Below are positions 36,868-47,426 of a stretch of DNA of 64,000 nt, piece after piece. Numbering within the stretch: the stretch's first letter is position 1; each line of letters starts with the position of its first letter. Both the position numbers and the translations under genes were made by a program. Below the pieces are notes generated by a model that made no database searches, was not told where the DNA came from, and worked only from the letters and a program-made list of their open reading frames with translations. Source of the stretch: Oxytricha trifallax (Eukaryota; Ciliophora; Spirotrichea; Sporadotrichida; Oxytrichidae); the NCBI GenBank assembly GCA_000711775.1, contig ARYC01001321.1, positions 1 through 64,000 of the forward strand, in the 5' to 3' direction.

Positions 36868-37932
36868 ATGAGAAATAGAAATTAGCGATATTTAGGGTCT
36901 ATTTATGATGAGAAGTATTTAGATTTACTGCTTAAGCTTAGGTATGGTACGAGTATTAATATAGACTAAGTCAAACCAGCACTAAATTATGCAGCTATTG
37001 CAAAGCTCTTACACAAGAGTGCCTCAACTGTTAGGTATCACTGCATGTTAGCTGTTTCGCACTTTAATTCTGGTACTTGAAAACATCCAGTAAGAAAATA
37101 AAAGTTCACTCAGACCCATATTGACTACCTCTGTGACTCTAAGACTTTAAAGTATTGGGCACACTTTCCTCTTGACTAGCGAGCTGTGATGTTTCATCGC
37201 AGGTTTCCTGACATGCGTATCTCTCCTTAGACTATAGCCAATATTTATAGAAGAAATGGTATTACTTTCAAGACTGTCAACAGAGTGAAGAGAGTGATTG
37301 ATTTTACAGTGCCATTTTATAGTAATAATTTAAACTATATATATGATTAAATGCAGAGAGCTATTACTAATAACATCAAGTTCATACACGCTGATGAAGC
37401 TGTATTCACCTTCAACACCTTTATTAATAAGTCTTGGTATAAGAAGTATGATAATATAGAAGTCTATGATTAAAAAGTGAAGGTAGTCACCCATGCAATT
37501 TTAGCTGGTATAAGTGAAGATTCAGGCCTAGAGAGTTATGTTATTCACCCTCGCTCTATTAAGCGAGAGTAGTATATAGAGTTCCTACATAAGCTCAAAG
37601 AGAAGTATAGTAACCAAGAGATCATCCTGTTTGTTGATAACCTCTCAGTTCATAAGACTAAGGAGTCTAAGAAAGCTTATGAAGAGTTAAACATAACTCC
37701 TGTATACAACGTTCCTTATAGCCCATAATTTAATGGAATTGAATTCTACTGGAGTTAAATCAAGACTCACTACAAGAAGCTGCTGCTGTATCATCTTATG
37801 CATGACTTGCCCATCGATACAGTTGACTTAATTCAAAGCAGCTGTAAGAGAGTGAGCGTAGATAAGACAACAATTTGTGCGAGAGAGGGAAGAATGAATG
37901 TTTAAAAATAAGTTTTAGATTTAAACGAATGA
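36868..37932 (+). pseudogene. TBE 42-kDa transposase, one in-frame TGA
   Basis: ATG 36868 to TGA 37930-37932, 354 codons, open throughout except for TGA at 37078-37080 (codon 71). It is a DDE transposase of the Tc1/mariner-IS630 type. The catalytic residues are visible as FIHADEAVF (D), LFVDNLSVHK (D) and YSPQFNGIEFYWSQIK (E). The N-terminal part (INIDQVKPALNYAAIAKLLH) is a likely helix-turn-helix. It cuts and joins element ends and in Oxytricha also serves genome rearrangement (known for the family). The stop codon ends 6 bases before the end of the convergent 22-kDa gene. The single TGA probably makes this copy inactive. Confidence 0.9.
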
Positions 37933-37938
37933 ATATAT

Positions 37939-38729
37939 TCACATATTAAATTGGCCCATAAAAGGGTTTGGCTTCTCTTTCTTCTCCTATTCTTATGGCT
38001 TGCTTGGGCCCATATTTCTTCTCTTAGTGCCAGCTCCTGCATCTATGTTCATTTCATCTGGTTTTTAGACATCTTTATAAAGCCTCTTGCTCACCTCATA
38101 AATTGTCTACGACTTTCTTTCTCTGTGAACCTTTGCATGCTCTTTCATAAGATATATACCAGTGCCAGATTTTCCTGCAAAGTTATATCTCAAAGCTTAC
38201 TTGAAAGATAAGGATGCTTCTTAAGTTCCTCTAGCCAAGCTGAGCTTATGAGAATGCCTTGCTTTTTCTAGTCTTCAGGAGAGATAGAATATCGTTTCTT
38301 ATGTGCTTCTTCAATTATTTCTCTGAGATACTCCTCTTTTATTGTACCAAGAACACCAAAGAAAAAGTTCCTCTCTGGTAGTTTATTAGAGAGTTGTTTC
38401 TTGGTAGGAAGGTAAACTACAACTTCCTCATCTTACATGGCATCCTCATAAAGATTAGTGACTGAAATCTCAGGGTAGTTGGGAATTTCTATTAGTTTAA
38501 TCTCTTTATTTTTAAAAGCTTTCTTCTCCTCGCAAAGTATCGCTTTCAAGAATGAAATTTCGGTACCTTCCATCGTTGGAAGGAATAAGCCAACTGTTTA
38601 AGATGTTAATAGTCGTCAAGTTATCATACCATGTAAAGTTAGATATCGATAGAGATCTTCCTTACTTCTGAATCTAGAGATCATTTCTTGAGCCTCGACT
38701 CTTTTCATTTGATCATTGAGTGATTCCAT
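37939..38729 (-). CDS. TBE 22-kDa protein gene with a 26-bp intron, one in-frame TGA
   Basis: Start ATG 38729-38727 (MESLNDQMKRVEAQEMISRF). Exon 1 ends at 38201; the intron is 38200-38175 (minus strand) and begins GTAAGCTTTG and ends ACTTTGCAG. Exon 2 runs to TGA 37941-37939. Without splicing the frame ends at a TGA inside the intron after 179 codons, which fits the old '22-kDa' size. With splicing it has 254 codons and adds YLMKEHAKVHRERKS and DEMNIDAGAGTKRRNMGPSK. Copy B has the same intron and the same extension. One in-frame TGA in exon 1 (HGMIT-TGA-RLLTS) is specific to this copy. Function unknown. Confidence 0.85.
38175..38200 (-). other. 26-bp spliceosomal intron in the TBE 22-kDa gene (copy A)
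   Basis: GTAAG at the donor, ATATAAC near a branch position, TTTGCAG at the acceptor, 26 bases in all. Removing it joins Ser-Arg-Lys in frame and gives a total of 765 coding bases, an exact multiple of three. See 41837-41862 for the same intron in copy B. Confidence 0.8.
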
Positions 38730-39225
38730 CTTTGTTCCTCTTCCTATTAATGAATTTCAAATTATAGTTTATAGACTTCTGGATCCTATTGTTTAAAAAC
38801 TTACTATAAAATATGGGCATCTTATAGGAGGTCAACCTTCTTGTTCCATTAAATTAGTACTAAATTTGTTTAAATTTAATTAGTACCGGTACTAAATCCG
38901 TTTAAGTTTAATTGGTACCAATTTAATAGTACCAAAATTTAATTAGTACCTAGTTTTATTCCAATGAGGTTTTAATGGAAAAGTTCCAATCTGGTTTAAA
39001 ACTTAATTGGTATCAGTACCAACTTGAACTTTATCTGAGTTGGTACCAGAATCAAAATTATTAATAGTAAAATTACGAAAATTATACTTATAAACTGAGT
39101 ATAAATATGAAGTCTTAGAGCTTAGATCAAACCATCATTAATGCTGTTGCAACTCCTATATATTCCAGATATAGCTATAGAGGTTTTAAGAGCTTTATAA
39201 TAGAAATTTAAATTTGAATTTAAAC

Positions 39226-40095
39226 ATGGCGGTCAACTTAAATCGTAGAGCGGCTCTTTTAGGAGCAGGTCAATCAATGCTCAACTTTGGCTCCACTAAA
39301 AAGCCTGAAATCATTTATGTTGAGAGGCAGGTAGAGCTAAGAGCTCTTGAATTTGAAGCAAAGGTTTTTATCATAGAAGTATTAAACCAGAGGGAGAGTG
39401 CAGAGATAGGGGTTTAAACTTAAATGGAGTTTAACAAATGAGTATTAAGTACTCACTCAGGCTAAGTTTAAAGAGTGCAAATACTTAATAAAGCTAGATG
39501 CTGTTCTCATAGCCAAAGATCATGTAGCCTTCAGACTACCACTCTTTGAAATGACACTCATAGATCTCATTACTGATCAAAGAAATCATAGATAGCTTGC
39601 ATTAATATTAACCTAAGCTATACAAGGTATCAAAGAGCTTCATAAGTTAGACTTTGTTCACAGGGATCTCAACCCTGAGAATATAATGTTGAACTTTTAT
39701 CCAGTAACAGTAACAAATATTGATTACAACAGAGCCTTAAGAGTGGAAGTATCAAGGCTTGGAAGTGTAATAGGAACTCCAGGTTATTAACCAGAAAGAG
39801 AAGACTGGAGAGATGGAGACTTACAGTGGAATGCATGGGCTTTAGCAGCAATAATAATAGAGTACGATTTGCCTCGCTACGATTACTTCTCTACAAGATG
39901 CGAGAAGGATGCAAGGCATAGAATAAAGCAATTTATTGACAAAACAAGAGTGTCTCAATCAATGAAGTAAATGGCAGAGTCAATAATATTAAACAAAACT
40001 CAAGATAAGACATATCAATAGAATAGATAGAGTTGTAGTTAAGTAAGATAAACTTTAGACCTCTCCCATATGATCCAAAAGTACATTTTGAGTGA
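39226..40095 (+). pseudogene. TBE zinc-finger/kinase gene with internal deletion
   Basis: Start ATG 39226 (MAVNLNRRAALLGAGQSMLN), open to about 39420, where it passes straight into the kinase region. The two zinc fingers present in copies 1 and 2 are missing. The frame also shifts by one base at the join. The kinase part has FVHRDLNPENIML (the K of HRDLKPEN changed to N), NIDYN in place of DFG, GTPGY, and WALAAIIIEYD. Without fingers and with the frame break it is not functional. Confidence 0.85.
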
Positions 40096-40199
40096 TTAAA
40101 TTAAATACATTTACTATAAATTTCACATTATAACCAATAAATAACCTCAACCCCTAACAAATTCCCTACAAATCATTAAGGTGTTTTGGAGTTTTTAAT

Positions 40200-41073
40200 G
40201 CAACATGATCTTTTCCAAGTATTATAACAAAATGATAAATAATATGCTTGCACTATCTAAACTTTGCTAGTTTAAGAGAATGATACTCATTAGCGAATTC
40301 CATTTAGTACTTGTCATCTGCAAGAAGTAATTGAATGGATATATTTTTTAGGCATATTAGTCATCATTGATTACTCTCTTCTCTAATTTATCTTCAAGAT
40401 TGAGGTAGCTTTCAAGGCAAGAATCTAAGTCAATAATTTTAAAGATAGCAATCTTCATCTCCTCAATTTTCGCCATGATATTATTTACCTCAGAGACAGG
40501 AAAGTTCATGACATCTATCTTCATTTTAAATTACTTCTAGACTTCAACTCTAAGAGACTCCACTGGATTTGTTGATCTTCTCTTCTAGAGGAATCTATTC
40601 CCTGTAGGTTCATGAATAAAGACAAAACTTTGATTGTGCTTTTTCTTTAAGTGCACTTTGAGGTCTCTAGTATGAGAATATGGCTTCTCACAGACATACT
40701 TCCCATCTTTCTTTTAATGCTTGAGATATAACCTTGGCATATCGTTGTGTATATCTCTCAAGTGTTCTCTTATAAGTTGACTTGTAAGGGAAAACTTTAT
40801 TGCATTCTTTTTGCACTAATAGTCAACTTTGCCTGGTATTTCTTAATGCTCTATGGCTGGTTGTTTAACCTCCTCCTCAATTTGCACAGCTTCTATAATA
40901 ACATCCTGCTTAACTCATATTTAAATATCAAAGCTAGACTTGTCAAAGTTGTCATAAGTATGCTCCCACTGAGTACAAGCGTCTCTGGTCTCTACTTTTT
41001 TTGGTTGCTGGAATGATAACTTTTATTGGCTTGATACAAGTAATGCCTCACTTCTTAACAGGTTAGCGCTCAT
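40200..41073 (-). pseudogene. TBE zinc-finger/kinase gene, N-terminal part (copy B)
   Basis: Start ATG 41073-41071 (MSANLLRSEALLVSSQQKLS). One TGA is in frame near 40915. Fingers are decayed (one Cys pair changed), with KPYSHTRDLKVHLKKKH recognisable. It continues as INDDQYAQKIYPFNYFLQ and, in a shifted frame, MEFANEYHSLKLAKF and GKDHVA, where copy A is inserted. The kinase catalytic part is therefore separated or lost. Confidence 0.8.
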
Positions 41074-41307
41074 TTTAGTCTGCTGATAGATTTTATTATA
41101 ATAATGATAAAATATACCTTGATAAACTATAACAGGAGAGTATAAGACACTTTGGTAGTTTCTTTGCTGAGAGGTAAGCTTCTCCGCATATCTTTTCAAG
41201 GTTAACCTCCAGTAGGTCCTCCCTATTTAATAGTAAGATTTTAATAAACTTAAAATGGGTATGCATAATTTTTAATTTCATTAAAATTTCTAGAAAGAGG
41301 AAGTAAG

Positions 41308-42095
41308 ATGGACACAATGAATAATATAATGAAGAGAATTTAATCTCAATATTTAATAGAAAAATTTCGAAGTAAAGAGGACTTTTATAGATATTTGGTA
41401 TAGCAAGGTAAGATATTTTGTAAGATTAATAAATCCATTATAGTTGGATTGTTTTTGCCAACTTAGGAGGTAACTTAAATCTCATTCTTAAAAGCCTTAC
41501 TGAGTGAAGAGAAAAAAGCTTTTAAGTCTAATGAAATTAAGATGATAGAGATTCCTAACTACCCTGAAATATCAGTGAAAAACCTATATGACGATGCTAT
41601 GAGTGATAAGAAAGTAGCTCTCTTCCTTCCATCAAAGCTACAGCTCTCAAATAAGTTGCCAGAGAGAAACTTCTTCTTTTTTGTTCTTGCAACTCTGAAA
41701 CCTGAGTACTTAAATGAAGATATTAAAGAAGCTCACAAGAAAAGATACAGCGTCTCTCATGAAGAAGAAGAGTAGCAAGGTATTATCATATGTAATACCT
41801 GGCTATAGGAACTTCAAAAGCATCCTTTTGTCTCAAGTAAGCTTAGTCTTCTAACTTTATAGAAAAACCTGGTACTGCTATATACTTGATGAAAGAGCGC
41901 AGCAAATTAAACAGAGAGATAATGTCTCAAGTAAAGCATGAATTGAGTAAGAGACTCTTCAAAGATTTCTAAAAGCCAGACGAGATGAACATAGATGCAG
42001 GGGCTTGCACCAAGAGAAGAAACATGGGCCCAAGCAAGCCTTAAGAGGAAGAAAAGAAGGAGAAGCCAAATCATACGGGCAAATTTAAAATGTGA
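41308..42095 (+). CDS. TBE 22-kDa protein gene, intact with a 26-bp intron
   Basis: ATG 41308, exon 1 to 41836, intron 41837-41862, exon 2 to TGA 42093-42095: 762 coding bases, 253 residues, no in-frame TGA. It reads NIMKRIQSQYLIEKFRSKED, PNYPEISVKNLYDDAMSDKK and LPSKLQLSNKLPERN. After the intron it reads IYLMKERSKLN and DEMNIDAGACTKRRNMGPSK. Read without splicing it stops at TGA 41887-41889 (193 residues). Exon 2 agrees with copy A at protein level, so the longer product is real coding sequence. Rich in charged residues; function unknown. Convergent with the transposase, stops 6 bases apart. Confidence 0.9.
41837..41862 (+). other. 26-bp spliceosomal intron in the TBE 22-kDa gene (copy B)
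   Basis: Begins GTAAGCTTAG, contains TTCTAACTTT (a CTAAC branch-site match), ends TTATAG. Same length and position as in copy A although the inner bases differ. Confidence 0.85.
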
Positions 42096-42101
42096 ACTTA
42101 T

Positions 42102-43155
42102 TCATTCGTTTAAATCTAATACTTATTTATAAACACAAAATCTCCCTTCTCTTTCGCACACTTTAGCTTTATCATCGCTGATTCTCTTAGCAGCACTCTT
42201 AATAAACTCTTAAGTATCTATATTCAAGTCGTGCATCAATTGATAGAGCAGCAGTTTCTTAAAATTAACTTTCAATGACCCCCAATATATTCAATTCCAT
42301 TGAACTAAGGGCTGTAAGGAACATTAAATACAGGTGTTATATTTAGCCTTTCATATTCCTTATTTGAGTATTTTGTTTTATGAACTAACAAGTTATCAAA
42401 GAAAAGAATAATCTCTTAGTCGGCGCACTTATCAATGAGCTATTGCAAAAACTATATATATTATTCAGTCTTAATAGAGCGAGGGTGAATAACATAAGTC
42501 TCGAGGCCACTATCTTCACTGATTCCACCAAGGATTGCATGAGTTTATAACTTAACCTTTTGATCATAAACTTGTATGTTGCTGTACCTCTAATACCAAG
42601 ACATTGATATAAACGTATTGAATGTGAATACTGCCTCATCAGCATGTATGAACTTTATATTATGCTCTTAAGACCTCTGAATTTAATCGATTATATAATT
42701 TAAATTAGTCTTATAAAATGGAACATTAAAGTCAATCACTCTCTTAATGCGATTGACTGTTTTGTAAGATATTCCGTTCTTTTTATATATGTTCGCTATA
42801 GATTAAGCAGAGATGTGGACCTCAGAAAATTGGTGATGAAACATCACAGCCCTCTAGGCTAGATAGAATTGAGCCCAGTATTTAAGAGACTTATCATTGA
42901 TAAGATAGTCAATATGATGATGCTAAAATTTTAGAGGTCTTTGAGGCTTAGAATTAAGTTAAGCTGCTATCTCTTTAAATACAATGCTAATAGACAGTGA
43001 GACTTCACAGTTGCTGGATATTTATGGAGCAGTCTTGCTATAGACGTATAATTCAGAACAGGCTTGAGTTATTCACTATATTCATCACATCCATATTGCA
43101 ACTTAAACAATAAATCTATATACTCACTGTCATAAACTGACCCCAAACCTCGCAT
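42102..43155 (-). pseudogene. TBE 42-kDa transposase, frameshifted (copy B)
   Basis: Start ATG 43155-43153 (MRGLGSVYDSEYIDLLFKLQ), end TGA 42104-42102. D, D and E motifs are present: FIHADEAVFTFNTF, ILFFDNLLVHK, YSPQFNGIEY. There are two frame changes: one before HHHIDYLINDKSLKYW, and a one-base loss right after the catalytic Glu (in a run of Gs). Total length is not a multiple of three. Otherwise it aligns along its whole length with the copy A protein. Confidence 0.85.
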
Positions 43156-43296
43156 ATACTAACTTAAAATACTAATATTTAAACATTAAACCCCTACATA
43201 AACCCTATTAAAACCCTAATAAAATATGCACTAATAGTCTACTTTTATCAATCAAAAACTTAATCAAACTACTGAAAGGGTTTTGGGGATTTGAAT

Positions 43297-43620
43297 ATAG
43301 TTTTGTTATTTCAGGAGGTCCTTCAAATTAAGTTTTAAATTTATTAGGAGCATAATTAATTTATTTTATTTTACATTTAAGAGCTCCTAATATGGTTTTG
43401 AACTTAATTATTACCTCTAATTAAATTAAAACCTTATTAAGAGGACCTCATAATTAAGTTATTGATTAATTAGGTGCTATTTTAATGGAAATTATTGTCT
43501 AAAATGTAAATCTATAACTAAAACATGTTTAAAACTTCAATATCTTTCTCCATAATAGACATTTTAATTGACCTCCTACAAGAAACCTATATTTAATAGA
43601 TGTTTATCTATTAATACTTC
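43297..43620 (-). mobile_element. TBE spacer fragment flanking copy B (copy D)
   Basis: Right after the AAT of copy B, the sequence resembles the TBE inter-gene spacer in reverse (AGGAGGTCAATTAAAATG and TAATTAG/AGGAG motifs), as at 280-600. So copy B was inserted into another TBE. The genes that should follow are not recognisable, and an end of the same type lies at 44110-44183. Confidence 0.6.
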
Positions 43621-44109
43621 GGGAAAATTAATTATTTTCAGATAAACATGCATCTTTCCTCATTTATCTCAAATTAATGGGTCAAATGGATAACACATTA
43701 TCTTAAAAATCTCTTATTTCTCCATTATTTGGAATGTTTACTTATTTATGCCTGAAAATTTTGCTAGAACTATTTGAAATAAGCACAATGAAAAATTCTG
43801 TAACTCTATATTATAGTATAAAGAAAATTAATAAGCAATAAAATCTTATTTTTTTAAAATAATTTTTGCACAAATGTCAAAAATAATTAATGAATGTGAA
43901 ATTTAGTTACTTAATTATGATTGAAAAATATTATCATTTATGAAAAAGTAGAATATCATTGAAAGGCATGTTATAAATTCAAATATTTTTTTTTATAAAT
44001 TCACAAACATTATCTATACATCTCTACACAAAGGGTATGGAAGAAAAGATCTCTAAAAAAATTTTTTTATATTTTAAATCAGCATGTAAATGATACTTCA
44101 TGACTCAAA
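43621..44109. other. AT-rich, between TBE D remnants
   Basis: No recognisable gene. By position it could be decayed interior of TBE copy D. Confidence 0.3.
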
Positions 44110-44183
44110 GAAACCCTTATCCCCAACATTACCCATATCAATAATAACAAATATAAAACTCATCGAGGGGTTTTGGAGTTTTG
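44110..44183. mobile_element. TBE terminus without recognisable body (copy D end)
   Basis: GAGGGGTTTTGGAGTTTTG at 44165-44183 with the sub-terminal CCCCAACATTACCC seen inside other TBE ends. It is followed by ATT. Probably the other end of the element whose spacer lies at 43297-43620. Confidence 0.7.
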
Positions 44184-44499
44184 ATTGTACTATTATAAGA
44201 AGTAAGTTTTATTTAAAATAATAAATTGTACATAATCTATAAGAACCATGATATTAAAAAAAGTAAGTTCTTAATGGAATATATATAAATCTGTAAAGAA
44301 TTTTGTGGGTTCCAACAACTTCTAGAAGAAGTTGGCCTTGCAAGGATTTTGGTATTTAGCACTTGTAAATTCATGATTCAAAATTAACTTTAAAACTTAC
44401 CGAAATTGTTTTAGGAACTTTAAAGTTAAACTGCCTGTACTTTGTTGAATGGAGGAATGAATATAATTAAATAATTAATAAATAATCTAGACAACATGA

Positions 44500-44986
44500 A
44501 TGTTGAAATTATTGACTACGACAGGGTATTACTACATATGTGAGCTCAAGGGAGTAGGGAGCCAAGCACCACATTCAGTAAAAATGGAGAAGTAAAATCA
44601 GAAGATTGATCAAACGCCAAACAAGCGACATATTTTTGTGATTTAGATTCAGACTGAAGATTCAAAGGAGATTTTCACTAGGGTGGTCGAACTGGCAAGT
44701 GATAGCAATATCCAATCAACTGCTATTCGTGAGTATGAGTGAATTTAACAGAAAGTCATTTGAGACCAGAATATTTAAGGCAGAATTCACAAGTCAGATG
44801 CAGAGACAATATGATAAGTTTCCGTTCTACGAGTTCGAGCTGATAGTGTTCATGAAACAACGACTGATGGGTGATGGAGACTTATAGTTAATGACCGAGG
44901 AACCAATTATCATAGTGATGCCGGACAGGAGCTAGCAGAATATAACATTTATAAAGCAAAGTGATGAAGAGTGCTCTTAAAATTGA
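44500..44986 (+). CDS. Unknown small protein gene, one frame change
   Basis: ATG 44500 gives MLKLLTTTGYYYICELKGVG, then TPNKRHIFVIQIQTEDSKEI, TRVVELASDSNIQSTAIREY, and TGA 44740-44742. In the next frame strong coding signal goes on: KSFETRIFKAEFTSQMQRQY, KFPFYEFELIVFMKQRLMGD, ending at TGA 44984-44986. A 19-base intron (44733-44751: GTATGAGTGA ... TTTAACAG) would join the two frames, but a simple indel is also possible. No domain is recognised. It lies between a TBE end and the histidine kinase gene. Confidence 0.55.
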
Positions 44987-44989
44987 AAG

Positions 44990-45340
44990 CCACAATTGCC
45001 TCATTAATTATTACTAAAAATTATCTTTAATTATATACATCCTCCATTCTGTACAATTTATTAAAAAAAACAAATTAAATTCTTAGATTAGTACAATATT
45101 AAATTTGAACTATTTTTAAATTACGCCCTAATATTATAAAAATAAAAAAATAAATAGTATAATGTGCAAATCTATAATTTGATCATAATTCATTTAAAAA
45201 TTAAAGTTTAAAATTAAAAGGGTTACCAAATCAAATTATGTTTAAAGCCATGTATATATATTAAGTGGCAGTTAAAATTACTTATAAAAATCAAATGAAT
45301 TTTAACTTCTTGAATTTTCTAATATTTTCTACTTTAGCAA
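44990..45340. other. AT-rich, nothing seen
   Basis: AT-rich DNA between the small gene and the histidine kinase gene. Confidence 0.4.
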
Positions 45341-45343
45341 TAA

Positions 45344-45520
45344 TATGAGAAACTATGATCAAAGTAACCAAGACAAATAATATTATTTTATTTTGAAATA
45401 ATTGCTTCCACATATCGCCAACTCGAATAACATTTTAGAAAGAGATAATCAGTTAAGCCTGATCTATGAATAGTATTATTGTAATTTCAATAAACTGATA
45501 GTAAAATATTTATTAGCTTA
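45344..45520 (+). CDS. Hybrid histidine kinase, MDS: probable N-terminal part
   Basis: A frame from ATG 45344, reading MRNYDQSNQDKQYYFILKQL and LPHIANSNNILERDNQLSLI, lies just upstream of, and on the same strand as, the kinase blocks. Its membership of the gene is inferred from position and composition. The edge to the next block (45541) is unresolved: the frames differ and the DNA between is AT-rich. A further N-terminal part may lie outside the window or be unrecognised. Confidence 0.45.
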
Positions 45521-45540
45521 CTTTCTTTAAAATACTCCCA

Positions 45541-45717
45541 TTAGAATTAGCCAAACTAGCCAGAGTTGTATTCGGAAATAGTAAATTTGAAATTGTAGAA
45601 CATGCACTTCCTGAACAAAGAATTGAAATTAATACTATTCCATAGAATTACAGGTTTTGTTAAATATGAAAAACTAAAAATGGAAAATAACTTTTATGAG
45701 ATGATCACAGCCACAGT
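45541..45717 (+). CDS. Hybrid histidine kinase, MDS: linker before the H-box
   Basis: Reads LELAKLARVVFGNSKFEIVE and, after a one-step frame change near 45650, KYEKLKMENNFYEMITATV. The last part is the helix that leads into the phospho-accepting His in ciliate histidine kinases. The block ends with AGT (45715-45717), and the H-box block begins with AGT at 47923. Overlapping them gives ATV-SHDMRTPIN in frame. Confidence 0.75.
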
Positions 45718-46254
45718 TAAAACACTAAGAATTCATTTTTACAATCGCTTTTTATTATATAATGCAATATTTAAATAGTTGATATATAATTATGAATATA
45801 ATTTTGGTCTAAATAAAGTTTAGATTTTGCCTCAAGATTATTCTTTTGTTAAATTGTAATTCTTTTGAAAAGCTTATACCCATATTTACTGAATCAAAAA
45901 CTTAGTTTAAAATATTTGAGAAAATTTAACTTTCCTAAAGTTGCTTAGCAGAGTGTGTGTTAATGCCTCATCAAATTTATTTTTATGATTCATTAAGAAT
46001 TAGATAATAAGTAAATAAATGTACTTATTCAAAATTTTTTTTAATTTATTAATTAAGATTTAAATTTATCAACAAAAATAATAATTTTATTAACCATTCA
46101 TTGAATTGAATTATTTTTTAGTAAAGTTATAGCATTTTTTAAATCTTATTTATTAAGGTATTTAATTATTTTTAAACTATTTTTTAAAATAAGTTCTTCT
46201 TATAGACTATATATATATATATATATCAATATTGATTAGAAAATTGTGGAAAGT

Positions 46255-46830
46255 ATAAACCCTGCTAAAACTTTTTTTGGAAATTTTTGGAAAACCTAAG
46301 TCGGTTTATGATCAAAATTTTACCTATTTTTCAGTTCTAGTCCTCCAGTTTTAATAAATTGTAGTTATAAGTTTTTGAATCTAACTCTTGCCATCTCAAT
46401 CATTAGAATATTAATATATTTTTAAAATATCGTATATTTATCAAAATTATAATTTTTAGGTAAAATATTAGTTATAATTAAATTAATTAAATTAGTTTTA
46501 AATAAAAATTTCTCATTTATTATTAATCATTTTAAATATGATCGTATCTGTCATTAAAATTAATTTAATTTTTTAATTATAACTATATTTTACCAAAAAA
46601 TTATTATTTTGTAATAAATATATAGTATCATAATGATCTAGATGCCATTAAAGAGTTCTATTCACAAACAGATAACTAAAATTTTATTAAAAGTGGAGGA
46701 CTAGAACTTAAAAAATAGGTAAGAATTTGATCATAAACAAACTTAGAATCTTGAGGTTATTTATAAAAAAATTATGAACCAAATTTGGTTTTCGAAAAAT
46801 TTTTGTTTCACTGACTTCGACTCCCTAAAG
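46255..46830. mobile_element. Diverged foldback element
   Basis: Inverted arms: CTAAGTCGGTTTATGATC ... on the left, GATCATAAACAAACTTAG ... on the right, with AGTCCTCCAGTTTTAATAAA matching TTTTATTAAAAGTGGAGGAC. The arm shares the CTAAGTCGGT..ATGATCAA motif with palindromic element 1, so it is an older relative. It lies inside an IES of the histidine kinase gene. Confidence 0.65.
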
Positions 46831-47426
46831 AAATTTTGACTATCTTAAAGACACATCTATACAATTTATTTACCTAACTTGTAGAAACTCTTAAAATTAA
46901 TAAATATAGTTCAATAAATTAAATGTCTTAGTTAATTCAATATAATATAAAGAATGAAAATTTAATTTTACCTCCATCTTACAATAATTATATCATAAAA
47001 CAAAAAATAATAGCCCAATTAATAACTTGAGTATTTTTTTTTTAAAAAAAAGTTTATATGAAATCTACAACCAGCTAATTCTTTTTACAACTTTGATTTA
47101 TAGAATCCTTGGTCCTAAAATAAGTTAAAATCTTAAAGTGAGTATTATAATTCTTTAAAATAAATATAGGTGATTAAAACCTCTAAAGAAAAAAAATTGA
47201 TCTAATATTATATAATTAAAATTTAAAACCTTATAATACTTTCCTCGTTCACAATTGAAATTTGACATTGATAGAATTGATTTCATGAATATTTTAGATT
47301 TCATTTTTTAATGAAAGTACAATATAAGCTAAATGCTAAAGAGATATAACTTTGATGCATTTATTGGAATATGGGAGGTTGAAATATAAGAACAATTTTT
47401 TTTAATTTGTTCTTAGAATGAAAAAT

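Larger units (their letters stand above)
36765..40196 (+). mobile_element. TBE transposon, full length with damage (copy A)
   Basis: The left end starts CAAAACCCCAAAACCCC at 36765, and the right end is a decayed GGTGTTTTGGAGTTTTT at 40180-40196. AAT stands directly outside on both sides (36762-36764 and 40197-40199). Gene order: transposase (+), 22-kDa (-), spacer, kinase gene (+). It is 3.43 kb long, shorter than the roughly 4 kb known for TBEs, because the zinc-finger part of the kinase gene is deleted. Its right flank is the kinase gene of TBE copy B, so it is nested in B. Confidence 0.9.
40200..43293 (-). mobile_element. TBE transposon, one end missing (copy B)
   Basis: Reverse orientation: kinase gene (-, cut off by copy A), spacer, 22-kDa (+), transposase (-), and a terminus AAAGGGTTTTGGGGATTTG at 43275-43293 followed by AAT. 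Sub-terminal sequence matches 61968-62040 rather than copy A, so B and the 61968 element form a subfamily. The other end is not found: beyond copy A lies the retroelement-like frame, not more of this kinase gene. Confidence 0.85.

Noticed and set aside
38175-38200. Programmed -1 frameshift in the TBE 22-kDa gene
   Set aside because: No slippery site is evident. Both copies have perfect GT..AG borders of equal length, and one has a CTAAC branch site, so an intron explains the data better.
37951-38211. Plus-strand frame of 86 codons
   Set aside because: It is the complement of exon 2 and the intron of the TBE 22-kDa gene.
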